Assembly: GCA_012718915.1 (NCBI GenBank)
Contig: JAAYBI010000086.1
Span: forward strand, 1-60,512
Direction of reading: 5' to 3'
DNA from: Clostridiaceae bacterium
GTDB taxonomy: Bacteria; Bacillota; Clostridia; Saccharofermentanales; Saccharofermentanaceae
DNA: 60,512 nucleotides
The first letter of the stretch is position 1. Every line of letters starts with the position of its first letter. The translations under genes and the position numbers were made by a program. The notes beneath the pieces are model-generated. The model did not search any database, was not told the DNA's origin, and worked only from the letters and a program-made list of their open reading frames with translations. Shown piece by piece: positions 37,472 through 46,764 of this stretch.

Positions 37472-39375
37472 TGCCATTAGACGGAGTGACGACCTATCTT
37501 CTTTCCGAAGAACTTAACTCTTCACTGAACGGCGCCAGAGTAGATAAAATATATCAACCGGATAAAAAATCTATAATACTACTCTTACGCGCTTTCAACA
37601 AAAACTCGAAACTACTCTTATCTGCAGACCCGGATTTTCCGCGGGTTCATATTACCGATGTCGCCACTACGAACCCGTCTACACCACCCGGATTTTGCAT
37701 GGTACTTCGTAAATATCTGAGTGGTTCGCGGATTTCACGAATCAGCTCCCCTGGTTTTGAACGAATAATTGAAATCGAGTTTTCTTCCGTCGACGAAATT
37801 AAGGACAATGTATCATATCGATTGATTATCGAAATGATGGGTCGCTACAGCAATATCATCCTTCTTAATCAAGACAAGCGCATCATTGACAGTATTTTTC
37901 ATGTAGACGCACAGATGAGCCGCGTCCGGGAAGTTATGCCGGCACGACCTTACGACTATCCGCCTTCTCAGAACAAACTCAGTCCTTTGATGGCCGTTAC
38001 AGATCTCGAAAACCGACAGTTTCATTTTCCTGATAAATTGAGCGGCCGTCCTGCTGAAAAAGCTATTCTCGAAACATTTACGGGAATTTCTCCGTACTTT
38101 GCATCCGAAATCTGTACGATTGCCGATATTGACGGCAAAAAATGCATTGCTGATTTTAATGCACAAGAATACGATAATCTCTGCAACGTACTCATTTCTT
38201 TGTTTGTCAGAATCAAAGACCAAGTTTATTCACCGGGGGTCTTTTTCAAAATAAATCAAGAAGTCCCTTACGATTTTCATGCTCTGATTTTTCCAAAAGG
38301 TTTGCGATCAATAAAGACGGATTCCATTTCTAAAGCGATAGACTTGCTGGTTGTTCCGGGACAGATCATGAATGATTTTTACCAAAAAAAGCATCCTCTC
38401 ATAAAATTCGCCGAATCCGGATTGGCTCATGCCGTCCGCAAGCACAATGTACATCTGACCGACCTTTCAGATTCAGAAGACTATGAGACTCTTAAGCTTC
38501 TTGGCGACTTATTGCTTACCAATCAATATGCAATACCTTCGAAATCAAAGCACTTTATATGTCAAGATTATTCTGATCCCCCGCAACAGTTCACCATTGA
38601 GCTCGACGAGAATTTATCGCCGACGGATAATGCACAACGGTACTATCGAAAATATCGAAAAGCCAAGACAAAATATGACAAGACGGTTTCCTTTCTAAAA
38701 GAAGACGAACTAGCAATAGAATATTTCAAGTCACTGTTGAATGCTGCAACTCAAGCTTCAGACATTAGTGATCTTCTGGCAGTCAAACAGGAAATTGAGT
38801 GGCTGAATACCAAGGACCAATCCGATTCAAAAGCGGATGCAAACATCAATCACCCCGGAAAGTCGAAGACCGGGAAACAGAAATCCCGAGCGATTCGTGC
38901 CGCCATGCAAGCTGCAAAGGCCAAAAGCCGGACGAAACCGGTCGCTGATAATGCACACACAACGAGCGCGATTCAATCCTATCGCACTTTTGAACTTACC
39001 GGCGGCGAACTGATTATGTGCGGCAGAAACAACATACAGAATGACTTCCTGACCTTCAAAGTTGCATCCAAAGACGACTATTGGTTTCACGCCAAAAACA
39101 TCCCGGGTTCACACGTCATCCTCCGAAATTTCGGCCAAATACCTTCGGATCAGGTGTTCGAAATATCAGCAGCAGTTGCTGCCTATTATTCATCCGCCAA
39201 CACTGATTTATCTAAAGGAATTCTTTCGAAGGATACGCCAAATTACAAAATTGAAGTCGATTATTGTATGGTCAAACACGTCAAAAAAATTCCCGGCTCC
39301 AAACCGGGAATGGTGACTTACAGTCATTTCAATACCATGCTGATTCAACCATCGCTACCTTCAAACGAGCGATAA
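37471..39375 (+). CDS. rqcH: RqcH/NFACT ribosome quality-control protein
   Basis: The 634-residue NFACT protein (also called FbpA) that adds C-terminal alanine tails on stalled 50S peptidyl-tRNA complexes. NFACT-N starts with LDGVTTYLLSEEL and contains IIEMMGRYSNIILL; HhH and coiled-coil regions follow (about 400-480); NFACT-R holds DYWFHAKNIPGSHVIL near residue 545. A Lys/Gln/Ala-rich linker precedes NFACT-R. It is translationally coupled to the small membrane gene and converges on queH with a 31-nt coding overlap. Confidence 0.95.
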   Translation: MPLDGVTTYLLSEELNSSLNGARVDKIYQPDKKSIILLLRAFNKNSKLLLSADPDFPRVHITDVATTNPSTPPGFCMVLRKYLSGSRISRISSPGFERIIEIEFSSVDEIKDNVSYRLIIEMMGRYSNIILLNQDKRIIDSIFHVDAQMSRVREVMPARPYDYPPSQNKLSPLMAVTDLENRQFHFPDKLSGRPAEKAILETFTGISPYFASEICTIADIDGKKCIADFNAQEYDNLCNVLISLFVRIKDQVYSPGVFFKINQEVPYDFHALIFPKGLRSIKTDSISKAIDLLVVPGQIMNDFYQKKHPLIKFAESGLAHAVRKHNVHLTDLSDSEDYETLKLLGDLLLTNQYAIPSKSKHFICQDYSDPPQQFTIELDENLSPTDNAQRYYRKYRKAKTKYDKTVSFLKEDELAIEYFKSLLNAATQASDISDLLAVKQEIEWLNTKDQSDSKADANINHPGKSKTGKQKSRAIRAAMQAAKAKSRTKPVADNAHTTSAIQSYRTFELTGGELIMCGRNNIQNDFLTFKVASKDDYWFHAKNIPGSHVILRNFGQIPSDQVFEISAAVAAYYSSANTDLSKGILSKDTPNYKIEVDYCMVKHVKKIPGSKPGMVTYSHFNTMLIQPSLPSNER

Positions 39376-39932
39376 ATCTTGTCTTTATACTTAGATTCTT
39401 CCAACGAAAAAATACATCCGCAAAACTTCTGCCTATAGAGGCCGTCTTCTCGAGCCATCTCCTGACCTTTTCGAAAGCCATCTCGAAAATCACGGTATAT
39501 GAATTGCACGTTATACTTCTCAGCGGCACGCTTGCCCGCCATTATGATAGCTTCGTGATCCTGGTAGATGCTTACAAGAAGAGTTGTCGTAAAGGCCGAG
39601 AAGCCCATATGCGCCGCAGTTGCTGCCGCCATATCCATTCGCAAATCATAACACATCTCACAACGACTCGAATATGTATCTCTCCATGCTTCTGATTCCC
39701 AGTATGCTTGTTCAAATCTCGGCTCAATATGAAGCGGTAGATGCTTAAGATCAGCGAACGCCTTCAATGTATCCTTGCGTCGCTCCCATTCCATAATCGG
39801 ATGAATATTCGGATTGCCGTAATATAGTGTCAGCGAATAGCCTTCCTGCAACAAGGCCTGTACCGGCCATTCCGCGCACGGTCCGCAACACGAGTGAAGT
39901 AAAATATGATCGGAATTAATAGTGCTATCCAT
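39345..39932 (-). CDS. queH: epoxyqueuosine reductase QueH
   Basis: The last step of queuosine synthesis in many Firmicutes, reducing epoxyqueuosine in tRNA. The 195-residue protein has the adjacent cysteines LLHSCCGPCAEWP near residue 15, CEMCYDLR near 92 and the C-terminal FCGC, matching the QueH iron-sulfur and second metal site. It follows ruvB by 14 bp in the usual ruvCAB-queH order; queA and tgt are not seen. Its 3' end overlaps rqcH by 31 nt on the opposite strand. Confidence 0.94.
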   Translation of the reverse strand: MDSTINSDHILLHSCCGPCAEWPVQALLQEGYSLTLYYGNPNIHPIMEWERRKDTLKAFADLKHLPLHIEPRFEQAYWESEAWRDTYSSRCEMCYDLRMDMAAATAAHMGFSAFTTTLLVSIYQDHEAIIMAGKRAAEKYNVQFIYRDFRDGFRKGQEMAREDGLYRQKFCGCIFSLEESKYKDKIYRSFEGSDG

Positions 39933-39946
39933 TGATATTGATCCTC

Positions 39947-40999
39947 TTAAGTTATGCTGTCGATTGTTAATTGATTATCGCGATCACTCGGGCAATCCAG
40001 GCCGAGATGCTGCCATGCCAAAGGTGTCAAAACTCTTCCGCGTGGCGTCTTTGCCAGAAAACCAATCTGCATCAGAAAAGGCTCATAGACATCTTCAATC
40101 GTCACGGGATCTTCTCCGGTACATGCCGCCAGTGTATCTAATCCCACCGGGCCGCCACAGAAAAGCTCGGCCATACTTCTTATTATTCTTCGGTCTGTCG
40201 CGTCCAGTCCGCGCTGATCGATCTCCAACGCATCCAGTCCATAATCGGCAACCTTGCGGTCGATGACCCCTTCCCCCTTGACCTGGGCAAAGTCGCGCAT
40301 GCGCTTCAGAAGTCGAATCGCAATACGCGGTGTACCTCGACTACGTGAAGATATGGTATCCAGTCCATCTTGAGAAATACTGATATTAAGTATATCCGCA
40401 TCTCTTTTTAGAATTTGCGACAGTTCATCCGGAGTGTATAGCTCCAGCCGATGAATCATACCAAACCGATCCCGAAGCGGCGCAGAAAGAAGTCCGGCTC
40501 GAGTCGTCGCACCAATCAGCGTGAACCGCGGCAGATCCAATCGAATCGACCGCGCAGACGGACCCTTGCCGATCATTATATCAAGGCAGTAATCTTCCAT
40601 AGCCGGATAAAGAATTTCTTCGACGCTTCGATTCAGGCGATGAATCTCATCAATGAAAAGCACTTCACGGGCATTCAGATTCGTAAGAATAGCTGCAAGC
40701 TCACCGGGCTTCTCTATAGCCGGGCCGGTCGTAATTCTTAACGTCACTCCCATTTGCGCTGCAATAATACCTGCCAGAGTCGTCTTTCCCAGTCCCGGAG
40801 GGCCGTATAGCAACACATGATCCAAAGCTTCTTGGCGTTGCGAAGCCGCCTCAATAAATACCTTAAGGTTATCCTTGACTTTACTTTGTCCGGAGTAATC
40901 TTCCCAACACAATGGGCGAAGACTTCTCTCTTCTCTATCTTCGATCAACCGTTCTCTCGCAATTAATCGATCATCTTGATCAAACTCGGAAAAATCCAT
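39947..40999 (-). CDS. ruvB: Holliday junction branch migration ATPase RuvB
   Basis: A 350-residue AAA+ motor that drives branch migration with RuvA. Walker [18 protein letters not shown], Walker [23 protein letters not shown], sensor region [21 protein letters not shown] and arginine finger context are intact, and the C-terminal winged helix has [11 protein letters not shown]. It is 18 bp after ruvA. Confidence 0.98.
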   Translation of the reverse strand: MDFSEFDQDDRLIARERLIEDREERSLRPLCWEDYSGQSKVKDNLKVFIEAASQRQEALDHVLLYGPPGLGKTTLAGIIAAQMGVTLRITTGPAIEKPGELAAILTNLNAREVLFIDEIHRLNRSVEEILYPAMEDYCLDIMIGKGPSARSIRLDLPRFTLIGATTRAGLLSAPLRDRFGMIHRLELYTPDELSQILKRDADILNISISQDGLDTISSRSRGTPRIAIRLLKRMRDFAQVKGEGVIDRKVADYGLDALEIDQRGLDATDRRIIRSMAELFCGGPVGLDTLAACTGEDPVTIEDVYEPFLMQIGFLAKTPRGRVLTPLAWQHLGLDCPSDRDNQLTIDSIT

Positions 41000-41017
41000 G
41001 TCATATCCCCTTATCTC

Positions 41018-41641
41018 TTAGCCGATATATTGCCCGGATGCTGTTCTCAAAGCCGATCGAATCAGCGCCTCTGTACCGACGCCCTCTTGATAAGATTTAG
41101 CAACCAATCGTACCGCCTCGCTCTGTGAATAACCCAAAACAATCATGGCACTGATTGCTTCTTGCATCACTTCATCGTCAGCGGAATACGCCAACGCTGA
41201 AGAAGAACCCTCAGCAACGATGGCGTCTTTCGGAACGAAACCTTTGAGCTTATCCTTGAGTTCTAAAATAATACGCTCTGCGCCCTTCTTGCCTAATCCC
41301 TTAATCTCCGTAAGCTTCTTGATATCACCGGATACGACCGCCAGAGACAATACGCTCGGACTCAAATAGGACGCCATGGTAGATGCAACTTTCGGACCAA
41401 TGCCTGATACTTGCAACAACAACAAAAACAAGTCGAGTTCCTCTTGAGCCGAAAACCCGTAAAGAGCCGCCGTATCTTCTCTGACATAGTGATATGTGTA
41501 TACAATCACATTATCATTAAGGTGTCCGACGCGCTCTTGCATCGGAGCAAGACAATATATAAGGTAACCGACCCCACCCGCTTCAACGACAATATGCTCT
41601 TGTCTTTTCTGGACTAATTGACCCTTGATATATGCGTACAT
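41018..41641 (-). CDS. ruvA: Holliday junction-binding protein RuvA
   Basis: A 207-residue tetrameric junction-binding protein: N-terminal OB domain (MYAYIKGQLVQKRQEHIVVEA), two helix-hairpin-helix motifs (LLQVSGIGPKVA and EIKGLGKKGAERIILEL), and C-terminal domain III that contacts RuvB. It lies between ruvC and ruvB in the standard order. Confidence 0.97.
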   Translation of the reverse strand: MYAYIKGQLVQKRQEHIVVEAGGVGYLIYCLAPMQERVGHLNDNVIVYTYHYVREDTAALYGFSAQEELDLFLLLLQVSGIGPKVASTMASYLSPSVLSLAVVSGDIKKLTEIKGLGKKGAERIILELKDKLKGFVPKDAIVAEGSSSALAYSADDEVMQEAISAMIVLGYSQSEAVRLVAKSYQEGVGTEALIRSALRTASGQYIG

Positions 41642-41677
41642 AATCTGTATACCTCTCTGTCGTCAATGTTAAGAGCG

Positions 41678-42217
41678 CTATTTATTGACATTATCCTTGC
41701 CGTAACGACCATACTGATATCCCGAGACGGCTTTATTAGAAGAAATCATGCCACTATGTGCCTGACAAATCGCAATTGCCAACGCATCCGAGGCATCATC
41801 TTTCTTCGGTAAGTGATCAAGGCATAATATCGTCTTGACCATTTGTGCGACTTGATTCTTATCTGCTCGCCCATAACCGGTGACCGCCAATTTCACCTGC
41901 ATCGGGGTGTATTCAAATACCGGCATGCCGGCCTTGGCAGCAGATAAAATAAGGACCCCACGAGCTTGAGCCGCACCAATCGCTGTCGTCGTGTTTTTGG
42001 AAAAAAACAGTTCTTCGATTGCCATAACCTCCGGACAAAACCTCGACAAAACTGACTCAATCTCAGAAGAAATCGTCAACAGACGTTGTTCAAAAGGCAC
42101 ATGCGCCCGGGTAGTAATGGTGCCATAATCCAAAACTCGAAAACGATTCCCCGAATATTCAATAACTCCATATCCGGTAATCGCATATCCGGGGTCAATC
42201 CCGATAATTATCATCAA
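41678..42217 (-). CDS. ruvC: crossover junction endonuclease RuvC
   Basis: A 179-residue Holliday junction resolvase. Catalytic acidic residues are visible: Asp in IIIGIDPGYAITG, Glu in MAIEELFFSKNTT, and the C-terminal DDASDALAIAICQAH pair. It is the first gene of ruvC-ruvA-ruvB-queH, preceded by a good promoter and a LexA-like box. Confidence 0.97.
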   Translation of the reverse strand: MMIIIGIDPGYAITGYGVIEYSGNRFRVLDYGTITTRAHVPFEQRLLTISSEIESVLSRFCPEVMAIEELFFSKNTTTAIGAAQARGVLILSAAKAGMPVFEYTPMQVKLAVTGYGRADKNQVAQMVKTILCLDHLPKKDDASDALAIAICQAHSGMISSNKAVSGYQYGRYGKDNVNK

Positions 42218-42229
42218 AAAACCTCATGT

Positions 42230-42243
42230 CAAACATTCGTTCT
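42230..42243 (-). promoter_or_regulatory. LexA/DinR-like SOS box before ruvC
   Basis: The minus strand reads AGAACGAATGTTTG, fitting the Gram-positive SOS consensus CGAAC-RNRY-GTTCG at 12 of 14 positions, with a mismatch in each outer half. It lies between the -10 box and the ruvC start, where LexA binding would block transcription. Confidence 0.6.
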
Positions 42244-42249
42244 TTTTAG

Positions 42250-42278
42250 ATTATATCAACATGTCGAAGCGGAATCAA
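42250..42278 (-). promoter_or_regulatory. promoter of the ruvCAB-queH operon
   Basis: Minus strand TTGATT (complement of 42273-42278), 17-bp spacer, perfect TATAAT (complement of 42250-42255), about 33 bp before ruvC. Confidence 0.75.
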
Positions 42279-42332
42279 GATATAAACGAATTCGCATATC
42301 GAACATAATTCAACGCCGCGAAAAAGAGATAC

Positions 42333-43658
42333 TCACTTCATGACTACAATCTCGTCATCCGTGCTCAAAACCGGCTCGGATGATATAACGATGCCTGCTT
42401 CGAGAATCTCTATGGCTTCTGCAACGCGACTCGAATCCTTCGGATGAGATTGACCCATGAAAAGCGCACAAATCTTATCTCCGAATTCTACGGCATCACC
42501 GACTTTTTTTGAGAATACAATACCGGCACCATAGTCAATCTTGTCACTTTGCTCACGTCTACCCGCACCAAGCACGACCGAAGCCCTCCCGACTTGCTCG
42601 GCCGAAATAGATTCGACATAGCCCTTTCGCCCGGAACGCATCGCTTCAACCTCAACAGGGACATCACAAAATATCGGATTTCCGGATGCATCCACCTGCC
42701 CACCCTGAGCAACGATGAATTGCGAGAATTTCTTCCATGCCGATCCACTGCGAATCTTCTTCTCACAAAGACTTCTCAGACTATCCGGCTGATGCTCGGC
42801 CGCTTTATCCGAAAGCAAAATCATTTCGACCGCGAGACGAATACAAATCTCCAACAAATCATCCGTTCCGAAGCCCTTGAGTGTGTTGACCACCTCTTGC
42901 ATTTCAAGAATATTGCCGACCGCCTTACCCAAAGGCTGATTCATCGGACTTAAGACACATGTGACCTTGCGCTTGGATAAATGTCCGATTCGAATCATCT
43001 TCTCGGCCAGCGCGATAGCGTCTGTCTTGTTCTTCATAAATGCGCCATTCCCATACGTCACATTCAGAACAATGGCATCCGCTCCTCCGGCGAGCTTCTT
43101 GCTCATGATGCTCGAAGCAATCAGCGGAATAGAATCAACAGTACCGGTCACATCGCGCAATGCATATAAAACCTTATCCGCAGGTGCCAGGTCCGGCGTC
43201 TGTCCGGATAACACCATGCCGACTTTCTCAATCTGACCCGGAAAATCATCAATCGGTATCTCCGTATGAAAGCCACAAATAGATTCGAACTTATCGACGG
43301 TTCCACCCGTAAAACCCAGACCGCGCCCGGATAGCTTAGCGACGGGGATATCAAAAGACGAGACCAGCGCGAGCAGGATCGGTGTACATTTGTCACCGAC
43401 CCCCCCGGTGCTGTGCTTATCAACCTTCTTGCCGGGTATGGCGGAAAGATCCACAGTCTTGCCTGACTCTGCCATAAACAAAGCCAGCGACGTGGTCTCC
43501 TCATCATCCATGCCATTGAGAACAATCGCCATCAGAAGCGCAGATATCTGGTAATCCGGAATACTCATATCTGTTACAGAATCTACAAAAAAGCGAATTT
43601 GCTCGTTCGTCAGTTTACGCCCGTATCTTTTCGCCAGAATAATATCCTGAAAATTCAT
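42333..43658 (-). CDS. pdp: pyrimidine-nucleoside phosphorylase
   Basis: Phosphorolysis of uridine/thymidine in pyrimidine salvage. The 441-residue protein has the thymidine phosphorylase family signature with SGRGLGFTGGTVDKFES, phosphate site KHSTGGVGDKCT, and KTDAIALAEKMI, and ends with the C-terminal alpha/beta domain (GAGIVFSKKVGDAVEFGD). Length and sequence match Firmicute Pdp. It is encoded alone, 115 bp downstream of ruvC's leader and divergent from the DUF815 gene. Confidence 0.93.
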   Translation of the reverse strand: MNFQDIILAKRYGRKLTNEQIRFFVDSVTDMSIPDYQISALLMAIVLNGMDDEETTSLALFMAESGKTVDLSAIPGKKVDKHSTGGVGDKCTPILLALVSSFDIPVAKLSGRGLGFTGGTVDKFESICGFHTEIPIDDFPGQIEKVGMVLSGQTPDLAPADKVLYALRDVTGTVDSIPLIASSIMSKKLAGGADAIVLNVTYGNGAFMKNKTDAIALAEKMIRIGHLSKRKVTCVLSPMNQPLGKAVGNILEMQEVVNTLKGFGTDDLLEICIRLAVEMILLSDKAAEHQPDSLRSLCEKKIRSGSAWKKFSQFIVAQGGQVDASGNPIFCDVPVEVEAMRSGRKGYVESISAEQVGRASVVLGAGRREQSDKIDYGAGIVFSKKVGDAVEFGDKICALFMGQSHPKDSSRVAEAIEILEAGIVISSEPVLSTDDEIVVMK

Positions 43659-43788
43659 AATTCACCCTGCCTTATTCAATCTTGCCAATACCATTTTACA
43701 TGAACTCACCGATAAAATGCGGGCCTGTGATAAAATAGTTTCAATTGTAATTTCAAAATCCTGACTACAATTTGAATGAGAGGCCAAT

Positions 43789-45060
43789 ATGCAAGATATC
43801 AACGCATCTGTCTCGCGACTCATGATTTATCGCAATTTTATAGATGACCCGCTCATCCATAGACTTCTATCCGTCCAATATGCAAAAGAAACCTATTTTT
43901 CTTGCAGAGAGAAAAATATAGACACTAAGGCCTCCGAAATGAATTTGCTCGCCCTATATTCGGAGTTTTATTACGCCCTATCCGAAGAACAGAACGCCTT
44001 TTCACCGGATTGGGGTGAATACATTCTCAATTTGTGCCGGAAGGATGATAACCTTTTCGCGCGTCGATGTGCCTATCGAACGGATACGCCCGCATCGGCA
44101 TCCGCCAATCGAATCGAAGACGACTTCGAGCACGCCGTTAAGGAAGAATTAGCCTGCATCCTTAAAATTGCCAATACCTCTTCGGACGCTTACTTGTCAT
44201 GTATCTCGGATTTTGTTGCTTGTCCCGCTTGGAACAACCGTACAACCACCGATATGGACGCCGATCAACTATTTCAATATCTTCTCGATTTTCACACGAC
44301 AAACAGTTTCGGACTATTCGCGATGCACCGTTTTTTCAAGTATCTCGACGGTGAGTGGACGCCCGTTCGCCACCCGGACCCCATTCTGCCGGAAATGCTT
44401 TTCGAGTACGATTACGAGCTTTCGCTTGTAAGGGAGAATACGCTACGTCTCGTTCAGCAGAGACTGGGCGAAAACGTCCTTCTTTTCGGCGCAAGAGGCA
44501 CCGGCAAGTCATCCTCGATCAAAGCGATGGTCAACGCCTATCACGCCGAAGGGTTAAGATTGATTGAAGTCGATAAAGACGGTATCGCCCATCTTCCGTC
44601 TCTTCTTGAAAAACTGTCCGGACTGGCCGCTTACAACCTCTCATTCATAATATTCCTGGACGATTTGGTACTTCAAGAAAATGACGCTCAATTTCGAATT
44701 CTAAAAACTGTTCTTGAAGGCGGAGTTAACACGAGACCACCACACGTCGCCATTTACGCGACCTCGAATCGTCGTCACATGATTGCAGAAAAACACGATA
44801 ATGATATGTACGAAAATGATGCTCGAGAGGAAAAACTATCACTTTCCGATCGATTCGGTGTTACCATACGATTTGCTTCGCCCAATCAGAAGACCTTTTT
44901 ATCAATCGTTTATGGATTATTGGACAAGCATGCTCTACAATATGATGCGGAAGAGATTGCTGAAAAAGCACTGGCTTGGGCTATGCGAGAAAACGGTCGA
45001 TCACCCAGAACCGCCCGGCAGTTTGTCGATTACTATCGAAGCCTCTCACCGAACACATAA
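43789..45060 (+). CDS. DUF815 AAA-type ATP-binding protein
   Basis: A 423-residue protein. The C-terminal ~230 residues are the DUF815 P-loop domain: NVLLFGARGTGKSSSIKAM (Walker A near residue 230), IIFLDDLVL (Walker B), a sensor-like YATSNRRHMI and C-terminal ENGRSPRTARQF. The N-terminal ~200 residues are helical and variable. The family is widespread in Firmicutes but its role is not established. It is followed after 15 bp by a Gfo/Idh oxidoreductase. Confidence 0.85.
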   Translation: MQDINASVSRLMIYRNFIDDPLIHRLLSVQYAKETYFSCREKNIDTKASEMNLLALYSEFYYALSEEQNAFSPDWGEYILNLCRKDDNLFARRCAYRTDTPASASANRIEDDFEHAVKEELACILKIANTSSDAYLSCISDFVACPAWNNRTTTDMDADQLFQYLLDFHTTNSFGLFAMHRFFKYLDGEWTPVRHPDPILPEMLFEYDYELSLVRENTLRLVQQRLGENVLLFGARGTGKSSSIKAMVNAYHAEGLRLIEVDKDGIAHLPSLLEKLSGLAAYNLSFIIFLDDLVLQENDAQFRILKTVLEGGVNTRPPHVAIYATSNRRHMIAEKHDNDMYENDAREEKLSLSDRFGVTIRFASPNQKTFLSIVYGLLDKHALQYDAEEIAEKALAWAMRENGRSPRTARQFVDYYRSLSPNT

Positions 45061-45075
45061 TATAGGAGATCATTC

Positions 45076-46212
45076 ATGACAGATCAACCAGCTCTTCTTC
45101 GCGTTGCAATTATCGGATGCGGTATTGTTTCCAAGAAACATCTTCGCGCGATCATCAAGCTCGCGAACCGTTTCGAACTCGTCGCCCTGGCGGACTCAAA
45201 CCCATCCGCACCCGGTGCGTTGCTCAAAAGCCTCAAGATTAACGATGCAAAGACCTCCAAGATTTTTCCCAAACTAAAATTATTCACGGATTATATCGAG
45301 ATGTTAGAGACACTTCACCCCGATGTGGTTGCCATCACGGTACCATCCGGATTGCATTTTCAGATGGCTAAGCGATGCCTTGAAGGCGGTTCGCATGTTC
45401 TTCTTGAAAAACCAATGACCATGAAGGTCTCTGAGGCTAAAGATTTAGTCGATCTCGCGAGGTCTGCCGACCGCCGCATCGCGATGGGGCACATTTATCG
45501 ATACATACCCCTGGTCGCCGATATTCAGAACGACTTAGCCAGCGGCGTCTTCGGAACCATCACACACGGCAGCGTCATCGTTCGCTGGGGACACGATCAG
45601 AAATATTACGATCAAGCCGCTTGGCGCGGGACATGGCAATACGACGGCGGTGCGTTAATGAACCAGAGTATTCACGCCATAGATTTGATGTATTGGCTGA
45701 TGAACGACAATCCGATATCCGTATCGGGTGTCATCGCCAGGCGTTCGAGAGATATCGAGGCGGAAGATTTGGGAATGGCTGTTTTTGAGATGAAAAACGG
45801 CGCCCTCTGTCAAATTGAAGGCACGACCGCAACCTCCCCGAAAGATCATGAGGCACGCTTTTTTGTCAATGCCGAAAAAGGCCAGGTACGTATCGCTTTG
45901 CGTAAAGGACGACCGGCGCTGGAAATTCGAAACGCCGACGGTCGAAACATGACCATGCGTTATCTTTTCAGGGTATTGAAACGCTACGGCAACTCATTCC
46001 TTACACGAGCGACAAACCCTCATTACGGTATATATGATGACCTTTTCGGTGCAATTCGCGACGGACGTAGCCCGATTGCCGATGCCGCGTCCGGATACCA
46101 ATCCGTACAAGCCGTGATCGGTATTTATAAATCCGCTAAACATGAGAAAAAAATCGCATTACCATTAACCGGAGATGAGTCCACGCTGGATATGACCGGT
46201 TTTTTCAAATAA
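45076..46212 (+). CDS. Gfo/Idh/MocA-family NAD(P)-dependent oxidoreductase
   Basis: A 378-residue dehydrogenase with an N-terminal Rossmann fold (IIGCGIVSKKHLRAI), the conserved EKPMTMKVSEAK with the catalytic-region Lys near residue 116, then GHIYRY and the C-terminal alpha/beta domain containing GGALMNQSIHAIDLMYWL with the typical His. Substrates in this family are sugars, inositols or sugar acids; nothing nearby identifies this one. It forms a pair with the DUF815 gene. GC content in this pair appears somewhat higher than around it. Confidence 0.88.
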   Translation: MTDQPALLRVAIIGCGIVSKKHLRAIIKLANRFELVALADSNPSAPGALLKSLKINDAKTSKIFPKLKLFTDYIEMLETLHPDVVAITVPSGLHFQMAKRCLEGGSHVLLEKPMTMKVSEAKDLVDLARSADRRIAMGHIYRYIPLVADIQNDLASGVFGTITHGSVIVRWGHDQKYYDQAAWRGTWQYDGGALMNQSIHAIDLMYWLMNDNPISVSGVIARRSRDIEAEDLGMAVFEMKNGALCQIEGTTATSPKDHEARFFVNAEKGQVRIALRKGRPALEIRNADGRNMTMRYLFRVLKRYGNSFLTRATNPHYGIYDDLFGAIRDGRSPIADAASGYQSVQAVIGIYKSAKHEKKIALPLTGDESTLDMTGFFK

Positions 46213-46223
46213 TATCAAAGAAA

Positions 46224-46264
46224 AAAACGCCATCCGAGGAGCTGCCCCAAGATTGGCGTTTTCT
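46224..46264. terminator. bidirectional intrinsic terminator between the oxidoreductase and arsR genes
   Basis: AAAACGCCA at 46225-46233 pairs with TGGCGTTTT at 46255-46263, with a 21-nt loop. Seven T follow the stem in the minus direction and a shorter T-run in the plus direction, so it can end both convergent transcripts. Confidence 0.8.
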
Positions 46265-46334
46265 ATCTCATGCAATGCATGCCGCTTAGATACGTCATTC
46301 AATTTGTATTGATCTCAAATGGGATTAGCAAGAA

Positions 46335-46634
46335 TCAAAAACAGTCTTCTTCAGTCATATCAAGACCTATAAACACCTTTTCGACAATATCTCGTGTCAT
46401 GCCGTCAACCACATGATAGCAAATCTGTTTACCGTTCCTCTCACCACGAATAATGCCAACTGCTTTAAGCTTCGCCAGATGCTGAGACAGACCGCTTTGG
46501 CTCAAACCCAACTTATTCTGTAACTGACCGACGTTACATTGATGCCTGCACAAACCATAGACGATACAAAGTCGATCCGGATGCGCGATGGCCTTCAATA
46601 TCTCTGCTCTTCGATCCAATTCAATTTTATCCAT
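46335..46634 (-). CDS. ArsR/SmtB-family repressor with paired cysteines
   Basis: A 99-residue winged-helix regulator: ILKAIAHPDRLCIVYGL, then the recognition helix GLSQSGLSQHLAKLKAVGI and the wing RGERNGKQICYHV. Cys23, Cys29 and Cys33 (LCxxxC-like CRHQC) lie near the helix where ArsR-type sensors bind metal or where redox/persulfide sensors of this family carry cysteines; a further Cys is at residue 98. It is divergent from tlpA-ccdA-trxA, suggesting control of that unit in response to thiol or metal stress (inference). Confidence 0.88.
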   Translation of the reverse strand: MDKIELDRRAEILKAIAHPDRLCIVYGLCRHQCNVGQLQNKLGLSQSGLSQHLAKLKAVGIIRGERNGKQICYHVVDGMTRDIVEKVFIGLDMTEEDCF

Positions 46635-46654
46635 AGTACCTCCCGGATATTGAC

Positions 46655-46712
46655 ATATTCAATTATCATGATATGATTATATTATGAAACGAACACATTT
46701 GAATATTATAAT
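46655..46712. promoter_or_regulatory. ArsR-tlpA intergenic operator/promoter region
   Basis: ATATTCAA at 46655-46662 and TTGAATAT at 46699-46706 form an inverted pair typical of ArsR-family half-sites, though widely spaced; a smaller palindrome ATCATGAT lies between. TATAAT at 46707-46712 could be the -10 of tlpA. A binding role is inferred. Confidence 0.45.
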
Positions 46713-46764
46713 CTAATTATATGTTTGGATGTCTGTTTTGAAAAGATATAAGGTAGGTGATCGG

